Source of the DNA: Chroococcidiopsidaceae cyanobacterium CP_BM_RX_35
GTDB taxonomy: Bacteria > Cyanobacteriota > Cyanobacteriia > Cyanobacteriales > Chroococcidiopsidaceae
DNA length: 8,479 nt
Assembly: GCA_019242465.1 (NCBI GenBank)
Contig: JAFAVL010000237.1
Location: 1-8,479 of the forward strand
Direction: 5' to 3'
Each line of letters starts with the position of its first letter. The first letter of the stretch is position 1. Below are positions 1 to 6,589 of this stretch, one piece after another. Position numbers and translations under genes: made by a program. Below the pieces are notes generated by a model, which was not told where the DNA came from, did not search any database, and worked only from the letters and a program-made list of their open reading frames with translations.

Positions 1-1184
1 GAACACAGAACTGTACAGCAGTCTGCCTCCAAATTAGTCGAGTTCAGACGCAGGGCAACCAAGTCACCTCGCATCTCAGTTGTATCAGCCGTGGGGATTG
101 CAGCTAACTCCACTGTCACTTGGCGTTGGTCTTCAGTCAAGAAGTAAACGCGCTTGATGTCGTAATCTCCCCCCTCGTGTTCTAAGCGGGAGGGACACCA
201 CTGTAACCGACTAGCCAACCAGCCTAAAAACATCAGCGCTTGAGCCGAATTGCCATGTTGGTAATCGATTGTCACTTGGTCAACTTCCTTGAGCGCGGCA
301 CGACGTTGCGGCGGATCGAAAGCTTCGGCTGTTAATTCTTGCCAAGCTGCTAGGCGACGCCAATTAAGATCAGCAACTGGCATCCCCGCCTCGATCAGCT
401 CTTCCACCTTTAGCAAATCAGCTTCTGTCTCGCTAAAGCCACTGGAGTCGAAGATAATAGAGTTACATGCTGCCGCTAGTCGCTTAAATAAACTACTGTT
501 GGGATCAGGCGTTGCCTTCCACCACAAAAACTTCGGCAATCCACCAATCAATAGAGCAGAGAACATGCCACCTACCCGTTCTAAAGCACTGACTGTGCCC
601 TTCAAGGTGATGTACTCACAGCAGATTAGTGTATGCGATGACTGCTTTTGAATTGGGCAATAGGCAGAGACTTGAGCCGTCACTCCTTCATCTTCTCCAG
701 CGATGGGGCAGAGGGCAATGATGCGGCAGGGGTTGCGACTAGCGATCGCATCGGCAATGGAGGGGCTTTTTGCGTCCGAGGCATAGAAGACACTGCTGGT
801 GTTAGCACCCTCATCATTAGTAACACTACCACGACGCTTGGCAAGTTCTTCCCGCAACTTTTCTAATGTTTGTGTGTTTGCCTTGCCACTCACTGGCAGT
901 CCATAACTTTTTTGAGCTTCCCGCAAAGCCGTTGCAGTACGTGGTCCTGGAATCCCATCAATCGGACCACTGTAAAATCCTAGAGTCGTCAACAACTGTT
1001 GAGTTTCTTCAGGTTCGTAAACAATCAAGCTAAATGTTGTCGCCCGTATAGCAGCAGGAAGCCCACCGTCATCACCAGCAACGCCATAACTTTGCCAAAT
1101 TTTACTGAGTTCCGCCTCGATTTCTGTAAGCGAAACATCCTTTGGAGCCTGAAGTGAAACAATTGGTGGAGATTGGATCGTCAT
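1..1184 (-). CDS. opcA: OpcA, glucose-6-phosphate dehydrogenase assembly/activator protein (3' end cut by window edge)
   Basis: OpcA is the cytoplasmic partner that activates or assembles cyanobacterial glucose-6-phosphate dehydrogenase. I translated the minus strand from the ATG at 1182-1184; the frame stays open for 394 codons to the window edge, so the C-terminus is missing. Visible parts are an N-terminal OpcA segment (residues 1-57, with LPAAIRATTFSLIVYEPEE near 42-60), a peptidoglycan-binding-like repeat (about 60-112, with GFYSGPIDGIPGPRTATALR), then the OpcA core (from about 149, NPCRIIALCP; GGLPKFLWWKA at 214-224). Cysteines at 389, 390 and 394 cluster at the cut end. It lies 73 nt after zwf on the same strand and is probably co-transcribed with it. 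The ribosome binding site is weak (TGAGAA about 7 nt before the ATG). The identification rests on the core motifs plus position after zwf. The inserted repeat could mislead automatic annotation into calling this a cell-wall protein; no signal peptide is seen. Confidence 0.93.
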   Translation of the reverse strand, partial: MTIQSPPIVSLQAPKDVSLTEIEAELSKIWQSYGVAGDDGGLPAAIRATTFSLIVYEPEETQQLLTTLGFYSGPIDGIPGPRTATALREAQKSYGLPVSGKANTQTLEKLREELAKRRGSVTNDEGANTSSVFYASDAKSPSIADAIASRNPCRIIALCPIAGEDEGVTAQVSAYCPIQKQSSHTLICCEYITLKGTVSALERVGGMFSALLIGGLPKFLWWKATPDPNSSLFKRLAAACNSIIFDSSGFSETEADLLKVEELIEAGMPVADLNWRRLAAWQELTAEAFDPPQRRAALKEVDQVTIDYQHGNSAQALMFLGWLASRLQWCPSRLEHEGGDYDIKRVYFLTEDQRQVTVELAAIPTADTTEMRGDLVALRLNSTNLEADCCTVLC

Positions 1185-1224
1185 AGTGATTTCTCAAGCA
1201 GCAACTAAAGATTTAATCTGAATC

Positions 1225-1262
1225 TGTAGGGTGCGTTCACCAACGAGGAATTAATCCCTACA
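1225..1262 (-). repeat. Inverted repeat overlapping the zwf stop codon
   Basis: TGTAGGG (1225-1231) and CCCTACA (1256-1262) form a 7-bp inverted repeat around a 24-nt interior, inside which CGTT/AACG (1234-1237, 1242-1245) could form a small nested hairpin with a four-base loop. In the transcript the 5' arm contains the zwf stop codon and the 3' arm lies about 40 nt before the opcA start. No U-tract follows. The phrase GTAGGGTGCGTT resembles commonly dispersed cyanobacterial intergenic sequence, from memory. Confidence 0.6.
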
Positions 1263-2787
1263 AGCGACGCCAGCGATGTCCATCTTGCTCAATTAGGAGT
1301 TCCGCTTCGGCTGGTTCCCAAGTCCCAGCCTCATATTGCGGCACTGACGCTGGATCTGCCGGGTTGTCCCAAACGGAGAGCGCTGGAGTCACCACCTGCC
1401 AAGCAGCTTCTACCTCGTCCGCTCGCGTAAACAAAGTTTGGTCTCCCATCATGCAATCAATTAACAGACGATCGTAAGCGTCAGAATTCGTTGAACCAAA
1501 AGCTGAGCCGTAACTAAAGTCCATATCAACGGAACGAGTTTGGAGACTTGGTCCTGGCATCTTAGCTTCAAAGCGGAGTGATATACCTTCATTTGGCTGA
1601 ATCCGCATCGCCAGAATGTTGGTATGGGTTTGTTGAGCTGCTGATTGGAAGATGAGATAAGGCACTTCGCGGAAGTGAATCGAAATTTCGGACACTTTTT
1701 TGGGCAATCGCTTGCCAGTACGCAAGTAGAAAGGAACGCCATGCCAACGCCAATTGTCAATGGCAAATTTCATTGCCACATAGGTGGGCGTCGTGGAGTG
1801 GGGATTGACCCCTGGCTCCTCGCGATATCCAGGCACTTTTTTCCCTTTCATCCACCCAGCACTATACTGACCTCGAACTGCTGAGCGCTCTAGATTTTGG
1901 ATGTCAGCTAGATGAGTTGCTTGGATCACCTTCACTTTTTCTGTGCGGATACTATCGGCATCCAAAGCATTAGGCGGCTCCATAGCCGTGAGGCAGAACA
2001 ATTGCATCAGATGGTTCTGCAACATATCCCGCAAAGCACCAGAACTCTCATAATATCCAGCCCGATCCTCGACTCCCACTGTCTCTGCCACAGTAATCTG
2101 AATGTGGTCAACAAACTGGCGATTCCACAGTGGCTCAAAGATTGCATTCGCAAAGCGGAAGACAAGTAAATTCTGAACCGTTTCTTTACCTAAATAGTGG
2201 TCTATTCGGTAGACTTGCTCTTCTTTACAAACCTTCTGTACCACTCTGTTCAGGTTCCGGGCTGAACCCAAGTCCCGACCAAAAGGTTTTTCTATGACCA
2301 GGCGAGTTTTGATTGGGTCATCCAACATCCCCGCCCCTCCTAACTGCTGAATTGCTTCAGGAAAGAATTTCGGGGAGACAGAGAGGTAGAACAGCCGATT
2401 TCCGCGTGTTCCCCGTTTCCCATCTAACTCGCTCAACAGCTCTTTAAGTTTCTGGTAGCTTTCTGGGTTGTCTATGTCACCAGAACAGTAGAACAAACCT
2501 TGGGAGAAGTCTTGCCAAAGTTCCTCAATCCCGATGCCGTCAGAAAACTCTTCAATGCCCTCTCGCATCTGTTCACGGAAAAAGTCATCACTCCAGTCTC
2601 GACGAGCGACACCAACGATCGTGGTTTCTGGCGGAATCCGCCGATTTTGCCGCAGTTTATACAGCGCTGGTACCAACTTGCGCTGGGTAAGATCTCCTGA
2701 TGCTCCAAAGATGATAATGATCTGAGGTTCGGGTGTCCGTTCTTGTTGCAGCCCGATGCGCAAAGGATTTTCTAGCAGCGTCACCAT
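1258..2787 (-). CDS. zwf: Glucose-6-phosphate 1-dehydrogenase
   Basis: Oxidises glucose-6-phosphate to 6-phosphogluconolactone with NADP+, the first step of the oxidative pentose phosphate pathway, in the cytoplasm. The 509-residue length is normal for the family. Visible motifs are the dinucleotide-binding [10 protein letters not shown] (28-37), EKPFG (166-170), the substrate-site signature RIDHYLGKE (194-202), the MLQNHLMQ segment with the likely catalytic histidine (His259), and [11 protein letters not shown] (354-364). Cysteines are at 101, 187, 265 and 445; redox control through conserved cysteines has been proposed for cyanobacterial G6PDH, but that assignment is from memory. The ATG start fits the typical cyanobacterial N-terminus ([15 protein letters not shown]). 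No Shine-Dalgarno lies close to it; the nearest purine-rich stretch (GAGAGGGAGT) is 23 nt upstream. Third gene of the fbp-tal-zwf-opcA cluster, 125 nt after tal. Confidence 0.98.
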   Translation of the reverse strand: MVTLLENPLRIGLQQERTPEPQIIIIFGASGDLTQRKLVPALYKLRQNRRIPPETTIVGVARRDWSDDFFREQMREGIEEFSDGIGIEELWQDFSQGLFYCSGDIDNPESYQKLKELLSELDGKRGTRGNRLFYLSVSPKFFPEAIQQLGGAGMLDDPIKTRLVIEKPFGRDLGSARNLNRVVQKVCKEEQVYRIDHYLGKETVQNLLVFRFANAIFEPLWNRQFVDHIQITVAETVGVEDRAGYYESSGALRDMLQNHLMQLFCLTAMEPPNALDADSIRTEKVKVIQATHLADIQNLERSAVRGQYSAGWMKGKKVPGYREEPGVNPHSTTPTYVAMKFAIDNWRWHGVPFYLRTGKRLPKKVSEISIHFREVPYLIFQSAAQQTHTNILAMRIQPNEGISLRFEAKMPGPSLQTRSVDMDFSYGSAFGSTNSDAYDRLLIDCMMGDQTLFTRADEVEAAWQVVTPALSVWDNPADPASVPQYEAGTWEPAEAELLIEQDGHRWRRL

Positions 2788-2866
2788 AGTTGTTTACGGG
2801 TTAAATTTTGACTCCCTCTCTATCCTGCGCTTCGCAAGCAGAAGGAATGGTATACAATCATGCAGA

Positions 2867-2892
2867 ATATCCAGAGGCTAGCCTCTGGATAT
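2867..2892. repeat. Perfect 26-bp palindrome in the tal-zwf spacer
   Basis: ATATCCAGAGGCT (2867-2879) is followed at once by its exact reverse complement (2880-2892), so all 26 bases are palindromic. As RNA it could form an 11-bp stem closed by a CUAG loop. It begins 20 nt after the tal stop and ends (in transcription order) about 80 nt before the zwf ATG. There is no run of T after it on either strand, so it does not look like a classical intrinsic terminator. It could be an RNA processing or stability element, an operator, or one copy of a dispersed repeat. Confidence 0.9.
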
Positions 2893-2912
2893 CTACTAAG
2901 CTAGCGATTTAA

Positions 2913-4058
2913 CTAAACTGGCGACAACCGATCAACTTTCTCTTCTAAAGATTTCATCAACGACTCAAATGGCTTGATGAACTTGTCAATCCCTTCAACC
3001 AGCAGCTCATCCATCACTTCATCGATACTGATGTTAATGTCTGGATCTTTGAGACTTTCCATCAGCTTATGAGCTTCTTCCACCTTAGTTTCAATCCGGT
3101 TCTCCACATTGCAGTGGTCAGCGCAAGCTTCAATCGTTGCTGGTGGTAGGGTGTTAACAGTGTCGGGACCAACTAGCTCGTCAACATACATGACATCGCT
3201 GTAGCTAGGGTCTTTAGTGCTGGTGCTAGCCCACAATAGACGTTGGACTTTGGCTCCTTTAGCTGACAAAGCTTTCCATCGTTCGCTTTGAATAATTTCT
3301 TTGTACTTTTGGTAGGCAATTTTGGCGTTGGCGATCGCCACTTTACCCTTGATTTCAATCAGCCGTGCTTCTCTGTTGGGATCGGCAAGACCTTGTTTGA
3401 GCTTAGCATCAATGCGAGCGTCGATGTTGCTATCGATGCGGCTCAAGAAGAAGCTTGCTACAGAGGCAATTTTACTAATGTCTTTTCCTTCAGCCGCTCG
3501 TTTTTCTAAGCCTCGGATATAAGCCATTGCCGTCTCGACATAGCTCTCCACCGAGAACAGCAGAGTGACGTTGACATTGATCCCGGCAGCAATGGTTTGC
3601 TCAACTGCAGGCAAGCCCTCCCTTGTACCGGGAATCTTGATCATGACGTTTTCTCGACCAATTGCCTCGTAATATCGATGAGCTTCCTTGATTGTTGCCT
3701 CAGTGTCGTGGGAGATCGTCGGTGGCACTTCAATGCTGACATAACCATCTAGACCATTCGACGATTCATAAACGGGACGCAAGATGTCACAGGCGTTGCG
3801 AATATCTGCAAATATCAGCGATTCGTAAATCTTGTAAGTTGGCAATCCAGCTTTGATCCCAGCTTCAATATCAGCATCGTAAATCGCGTTGCCAGAGATT
3901 GCCTTCTCAAAAATTGCCGGGTTAGAGGTGATCCCACAGATTCCCTGATTTTCAACCAGATCTTTGAGTTCCCCAGACTGAATGAGATCCCTGGTCAAAT
4001 TGTCCATCCAGATACTTTGACCGTAGTTTTTGATCTCTAATAAATGATTGGTTGCCAT
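2913..4058 (-). CDS. tal: Transaldolase
   Basis: Transfers a dihydroxyacetone unit between sugar phosphates (sedoheptulose-7-phosphate plus glyceraldehyde-3-phosphate to erythrose-4-phosphate plus fructose-6-phosphate) in the non-oxidative pentose phosphate pathway. Motifs: GITSNPAIF (42-50, transaldolase signature), ENVMIKIPGTREG (136-148) in which Lys141 is the expected Schiff-base lysine, and LLWASTSTKDPSYSD (274-288). At 381 residues it is of the longer transaldolase type rather than the short about 220-residue form. The start is the ATG at 4056-4058, preceded by GAGAG at 7 nt. It lies 132 nt after fbp and 125 nt before zwf on the same strand. The spacing on both sides leaves room for its own promoter, although I see no convincing one. 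Confidence 0.97.
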   Translation of the reverse strand: MATNHLLEIKNYGQSIWMDNLTRDLIQSGELKDLVENQGICGITSNPAIFEKAISGNAIYDADIEAGIKAGLPTYKIYESLIFADIRNACDILRPVYESSNGLDGYVSIEVPPTISHDTEATIKEAHRYYEAIGRENVMIKIPGTREGLPAVEQTIAAGINVNVTLLFSVESYVETAMAYIRGLEKRAAEGKDISKIASVASFFLSRIDSNIDARIDAKLKQGLADPNREARLIEIKGKVAIANAKIAYQKYKEIIQSERWKALSAKGAKVQRLLWASTSTKDPSYSDVMYVDELVGPDTVNTLPPATIEACADHCNVENRIETKVEEAHKLMESLKDPDINISIDEVMDELLVEGIDKFIKPFESLMKSLEEKVDRLSPV

Positions 4059-4129
4059 AGTCTTTCTCTCTTAACTCCTATGCATGTTTATGTGACATTT
4101 AGATTTCAATTTCAGCTTAGAGCGTCAAT

Positions 4130-4183
4130 CCAAAATCCAAGTTGCTCGTTAGCTGTGCGGAAACGCAAAGACCCAAAATCCAA
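4130..4183. repeat. Two 11-bp direct repeats in the fbp-tal spacer
   Basis: CCAAAATCCAA occurs at 4130-4140 and again at 4173-4183, 43 bp apart, between fbp and tal. On the transcribed strand the unit reads TTGGATTTTGG, which resembles short A/T-rich iterated sequence common between genes in filamentous cyanobacteria (from memory). It may be a repeat relic with no function. Confidence 0.5.
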
Positions 4184-4190
4184 AACCGCA

Positions 4191-5279
4191 TCACTGTGGT
4201 ACACGACTTCTTCTCATCATGTCCTTCTCACCTTTCGCCTCTGCCCATTGTTGAATGAAGGACTCCACCAGTGCCACGTCTTCTTCACTACCAATGATCA
4301 GCGGCGTGCGCTCGTGCAGTTTCTCTGGTACGACATCCAAAATTTCCTGAGTACCTGTACTGGCTCTCCCACCTGCTTGCTCAATCAAAAACGCCAAGGG
4401 CGCAGACTCATACAGCAATCGCAACTTGCCCTCTAGTTTCTTAAGCGTGCCGGGGTAGAGAAACACACCACCTTGCAGAAGAATCCGATGGAAGTCTCCT
4501 ACCAGTGCCCCACTGTAGCGGGCCGTATATCCCTCGTTGCGGTGGACATAGCGAATGTATTCTCGGATTGCTTCCTCCCATTGCCAGAAGTTGCCTTCAT
4601 TGACGCTGTAGATGGGACCATGGCTTGGAGTCTGAATATTCTCATGCGTGATGATAAATTCTCCCAAGCTGGGATCGAGGGTAAATGAGTGAACTCCTTT
4701 ACCAACCGAATAGACTAGCACGGTACTTGGACCGTAAAGAACGTATCCAGCAGCGATTTGCTTGCGTCCATGCTGGAGCAGATCCTGAGCTGAGCCGTCG
4801 CGATCCTCGGTTCCTTCCTGTTGGCGAATCGCGAAGATGGAACCCAAACTCATATTAATATCTATATTGGAAGAACCATCAATCGGGTCATACAGCAGGG
4901 TATATCGACTTCTAGAGCAGTTTTCTGAGATGTAGTAGGGTTTTTCCATCTCCTCGGAAGCGAGGCGGCAGACAAGACCACTCTGCTTGAATACCGAGAT
5001 AAATGCGTTGTTGGCATAGATATCCATCTTTTTGACGGTTTCTCCATGCACATTAATGTCATCAGTAAATCCCAAAACCCCCTCCATCAGCCCTGCGCGA
5101 CTGAGATGTCGAGCAATGAGTTTGGCAGCAAGGGCAATGCGATTCATCACAGCACTTAGATCCTGCGCCTCAGCTGAGAAGTTTTGGAGTTGTTGCAGGA
5201 CGTGACGAGACAGGGTTGTACAATCACGCTCTAGGGCATACTCCTGTTGCTCAGGTTGTTGTGCTTCAGCCATTGCCAT
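4191..5279 (-). CDS. fbp: Fructose-1,6-bisphosphatase, class I
   Basis: Hydrolyses fructose-1,6-bisphosphate to fructose-6-phosphate; here, as first gene of the fbp-tal-zwf-opcA cluster, it probably returns triose carbon to hexose phosphate for the oxidative pentose phosphate cycle. The 362-residue protein shows the class I hallmarks: the metal-binding [13 protein letters not shown] (128-140), the acidic ASEE (107-110), [13 protein letters not shown] (255-267) and [18 protein letters not shown] (284-301). The sequence is typical of class I FBPase and not of the bifunctional FBPase/SBPase (GlpX-like) type. Only three cysteines are present (20, 104, 121), and there is no obvious three-cysteine redox loop like that of the chloroplast enzyme. 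Of two near ATGs (residues 1 and 3), the first is favoured by GGGAGG nine nucleotides upstream. Confidence 0.97.
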   Translation of the reverse strand: MAMAEAQQPEQQEYALERDCTTLSRHVLQQLQNFSAEAQDLSAVMNRIALAAKLIARHLSRAGLMEGVLGFTDDINVHGETVKKMDIYANNAFISVFKQSGLVCRLASEEMEKPYYISENCSRSRYTLLYDPIDGSSNIDINMSLGSIFAIRQQEGTEDRDGSAQDLLQHGRKQIAAGYVLYGPSTVLVYSVGKGVHSFTLDPSLGEFIITHENIQTPSHGPIYSVNEGNFWQWEEAIREYIRYVHRNEGYTARYSGALVGDFHRILLQGGVFLYPGTLKKLEGKLRLLYESAPLAFLIEQAGGRASTGTQEILDVVPEKLHERTPLIIGSEEDVALVESFIQQWAEAKGEKDMMRRSRVPQ

Positions 5280-5288
5280 TGTTTTCGT

Positions 5289-5294
5289 CCTCCC
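5289..5294 (-). promoter_or_regulatory. Ribosome binding site of fbp
   Basis: GGGAGG on the minus strand, nine nucleotides before the ATG at 5277-5279. It decides between two ATGs two codons apart in favour of the upstream one. Confidence 0.75.
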
Positions 5295-5644
5295 AATTGA
5301 GGGTTACAACTTCAGATCGTGAGCTTTTGTCTTACCCAGTCGTTTCTACTTTCTATGATAGGAATGGAATCTGAAAATTGAATCCCACTTTAGGTAAACT
5401 ACAGAAACTAACCGTTACCAGCACCGCTTCAAAAGCGCGATCGCCTTTTGGACGAAGTGTCACAATGAGCAACATGCATACCTCGCATCAATTTTTGTTG
5501 CTTTAAACACCAAATTGAGGCAATAATTGACGAATAGCAAATAAAAAACCGACAACTATGGCGCTTTCTATTCTCACCATAAGTCATCGGGATAGACTTT
5601 ATAAAATTACTTGATTTGGGTTGGTCGTAGTAGTTTATAGACTT

Positions 5645-5676
5645 TTGCCGCAACGAACAATATTTTTTGCAGGCAA
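5645..5676 (-). terminator. Imperfect stem-loop after the RNA-binding protein gene
   Basis: TTGCCGCAA (5645-5653) pairs with TTGCAGGCAA (5667-5676) as a nine-pair stem with one bulged base and a 13-nt loop, starting 9 nt after the gene's stop. No U-tract follows on the minus strand (it reads AAGTC), so it may be a weak or non-classical terminator, or a 3'-end stabilising structure. Confidence 0.3.
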
Positions 5677-5685
5677 CGAGTACAG

Positions 5686-5982
5686 TTAAAATCCGTTTCT
5701 TCTCATGCCACCGCCACCGCCACTACGCCGATTATTTTCTTCTCGAGGCTTGGCTTTATTGACTCTAAGCTGACGCCCCATCCATTCAGCACCATCCAGC
5801 TCAGTAATTGCCGCGTCTTCCTGAGCATCTTCTGTCATTTCCACAAATGCGAAACCTCGCATCCGACCAGTTTCTCGATCTGTGGGTAATACAATTCGCT
5901 TTACTGTGCCATACTCGGCAAATACTAGTCTCAAGTCTTCTTCAGTGGCACGGTAAGACAGGTTTCCAACGTAAATAGTCAT
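5686..5982 (-). CDS. Small RRM-type RNA-binding protein with glycine-rich tail
   Basis: A 98-residue protein made of one RNA recognition motif plus a short tail. RNP2 is IYVGNL (3-8) and RNP1 is RGFAFVEM (42-49), with aromatic residues in the expected RNA-contact positions. The C-terminal stretch 86-98 is glycine- and arginine-rich, with five glycines followed by MRRNGF. This is the architecture of the cyanobacterial Rbp family, several members of which are cold-induced and bind RNA in the cytoplasm. Which Rbp paralogue it is cannot be decided here. The ATG at 5980-5982 begins right at the RRM, so it is the natural start, but no Shine-Dalgarno is visible in front of it. It is separated from fbp by 403 nt and from the gene upstream by 346 nt, so it is probably transcribed on its own. 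Confidence 0.95.
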   Translation of the reverse strand: MTIYVGNLSYRATEEDLRLVFAEYGTVKRIVLPTDRETGRMRGFAFVEMTEDAQEDAAITELDGAEWMGRQLRVNKAKPREENNRRSGGGGGMRRNGF

Positions 5983-6167
5983 GGCGATACGTGAATCTGA
6001 ACGAGGAGCTAAAGTTCATCTCTACAGACAGAAGTTAGACGTTGCGAGGAAAGCATAAGTCTTGTCTGATTTACCATTGGTGAATTTCAATGTTCGGCAA
6101 CCACGGGAGGCGTTAGCAGCGTCTACAATTCAACCAGTGATAGGGCTGAACTCAGGCATACCGTCAT

Positions 6168-6195
6168 ATCATACCCTATTCGCTAGACTACACAA
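6168..6195 (-). promoter_or_regulatory. Possible promoter of the RNA-binding protein gene
   Basis: On the minus strand TTGTGT (6190-6195) and TATGAT (6168-6173) are separated by 16 nt. The -10 matches TATAAT at five of six positions, the -35 matches TTGACA at only three. It is the best pair I noticed in this region, but A/T-rich DNA yields such matches by chance. Confidence 0.25.
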
Positions 6196-6282
6196 GGTTA
6201 TCTGTCTTACAATGTATTGAATATTAGATACGGTTAAAAATCGGTAAAGACCCTTCTCGGAAATAGTAAATAAAGACATAGG

Positions 6283-6317
6283 GAGTCGGTAAAGATAACG
6301 ACTTTCTTTCCCGACTC
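6283..6317 (-). terminator. Stem-loop after the small conserved gene, possible terminator
   Basis: Arms 6283-6294 and 6306-6317 pair over 12 positions with one mismatch (GAGTCGG and AAAG on the left), around an 11-nt loop. It starts 11 nt after the stop of the 6329-6547 gene. On the minus strand it is followed by CCTATGTCTTTATTTA, which is T-rich but not a clean U-tract, so termination is plausible rather than certain. Confidence 0.45.
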
Positions 6318-6328
6318 ATGTTTGCTGT

Positions 6329-6547
6329 TCACTCAATTGAAATTGATTGCGGTCCACTGGCAGAGCCGTTATATGGCTGGTTACCAAACGGAGTAGAAGT
6401 GTTAGGACCAACTTGCTGATCGAGCCAGTTCTTAACTGGTTCGTCGGTCAGGTTAAGTCGGAGCAAGCCCGAACAAAAACCGCCCAAAAATGAGACCGGG
6501 TGGCGAGTGAGTTGTTTGAAAATCGGTGTCAGTTCATCTACGAACAT
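6329..6547 (-). CDS. Small conserved cyanobacterial protein of unknown function (UPF0426-like)
   Basis: A 72-residue protein. The conserved-looking part is residues 1-45 (RHPVSFLGGFCSGLLRLNL, 15-33, then DEPVKNWLDQQ, 35-45), followed by a Gly/Ser/Pro/Asn-rich tail ending GPQSISIE. From memory, this pattern resembles small proteins widespread in cyanobacteria and plastid UPF0426 proteins; this was not checked by search. The short hydrophobic stretch (VSFLGGFCSGLL) may be a membrane-associated helix or an amphipathic packing surface. An in-frame TTG lies one codon upstream, but the ATG at 6545-6547 is favoured because AAGGAGG sits 6 nt before it. It starts 42 nt after cysS on the same strand and may be co-transcribed with it. 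A stem-loop follows its stop. I do not know its function. Confidence 0.8.
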   Translation of the reverse strand: MFVDELTPIFKQLTRHPVSFLGGFCSGLLRLNLTDEPVKNWLDQQVGPNTSTPFGNQPYNGSASGPQSISIE

Positions 6548-6553
6548 CAAGAG

Positions 6554-6560
6554 CCTCCTT
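6554..6560 (-). promoter_or_regulatory. Ribosome binding site of the small conserved gene
   Basis: AAGGAGG on the minus strand, six nucleotides before the ATG at 6545-6547 and only three before the alternative TTG. It is the best Shine-Dalgarno in the window and supports this short gene as real, starting at the ATG. Confidence 0.8.
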
Positions 6561-6589
6561 ATGCTTCCTTTCGGATTCTAGCGCTCTCT

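Larger units (their letters stand above)
5280..5685. other. 406-nt non-coding region between the RNA-binding protein gene and fbp
   Basis: Contains the fbp ribosome binding site near its fbp end, a HIP1 octamer at 5437-5444 in an extended near-palindrome (AAAAGC at 5431-5436, CTTTT at 5445-5449), and an imperfect inverted repeat at 5645-5653/5667-5676 just after the RNA-binding protein stop. The fbp operon promoter should lie here, but I cannot pick one with confidence; TATCAT on the minus strand about 75 nt before the ATG has no good -35. A 74-codon open frame at 5429-5653 is not supported as a gene. Confidence 0.55.
5983..6328. other. 346-nt non-coding region upstream of the RNA-binding protein gene
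   Basis: No credible gene is seen here. Besides the stem-loop at 6283-6317 it holds the direct repeat TCGGTAAAGA at 6241-6250 and 6286-6295, the second copy lying in the stem-loop's left arm. A possible minus-strand promoter (TATGAT at 6168-6173, TTGTGT at 6190-6195) would give a leader of about 180 nt in front of the RRM protein, which has no Shine-Dalgarno. Long leaders occur on cold-regulated genes, but nothing here proves such control. Confidence 0.5.

Noticed and set aside
289..866. Two plus-strand open frames opposite opcA
   Set aside because: They are antisense to a continuous, recognisable OpcA frame and have low-complexity translations without family features.
5295..5420. An NtcA site (GTA-N8-TAC) upstream of fbp
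   Set aside because: No correctly spaced GTA/TAC pair was found in the stretch I read upstream of fbp.
5429..5653. A 74-codon open frame on the minus strand between the RNA-binding protein gene and fbp
   Set aside because: It begins with TTG, has no Shine-Dalgarno, overlaps a stem-loop arm at its start, and its translation resembles no family I know.
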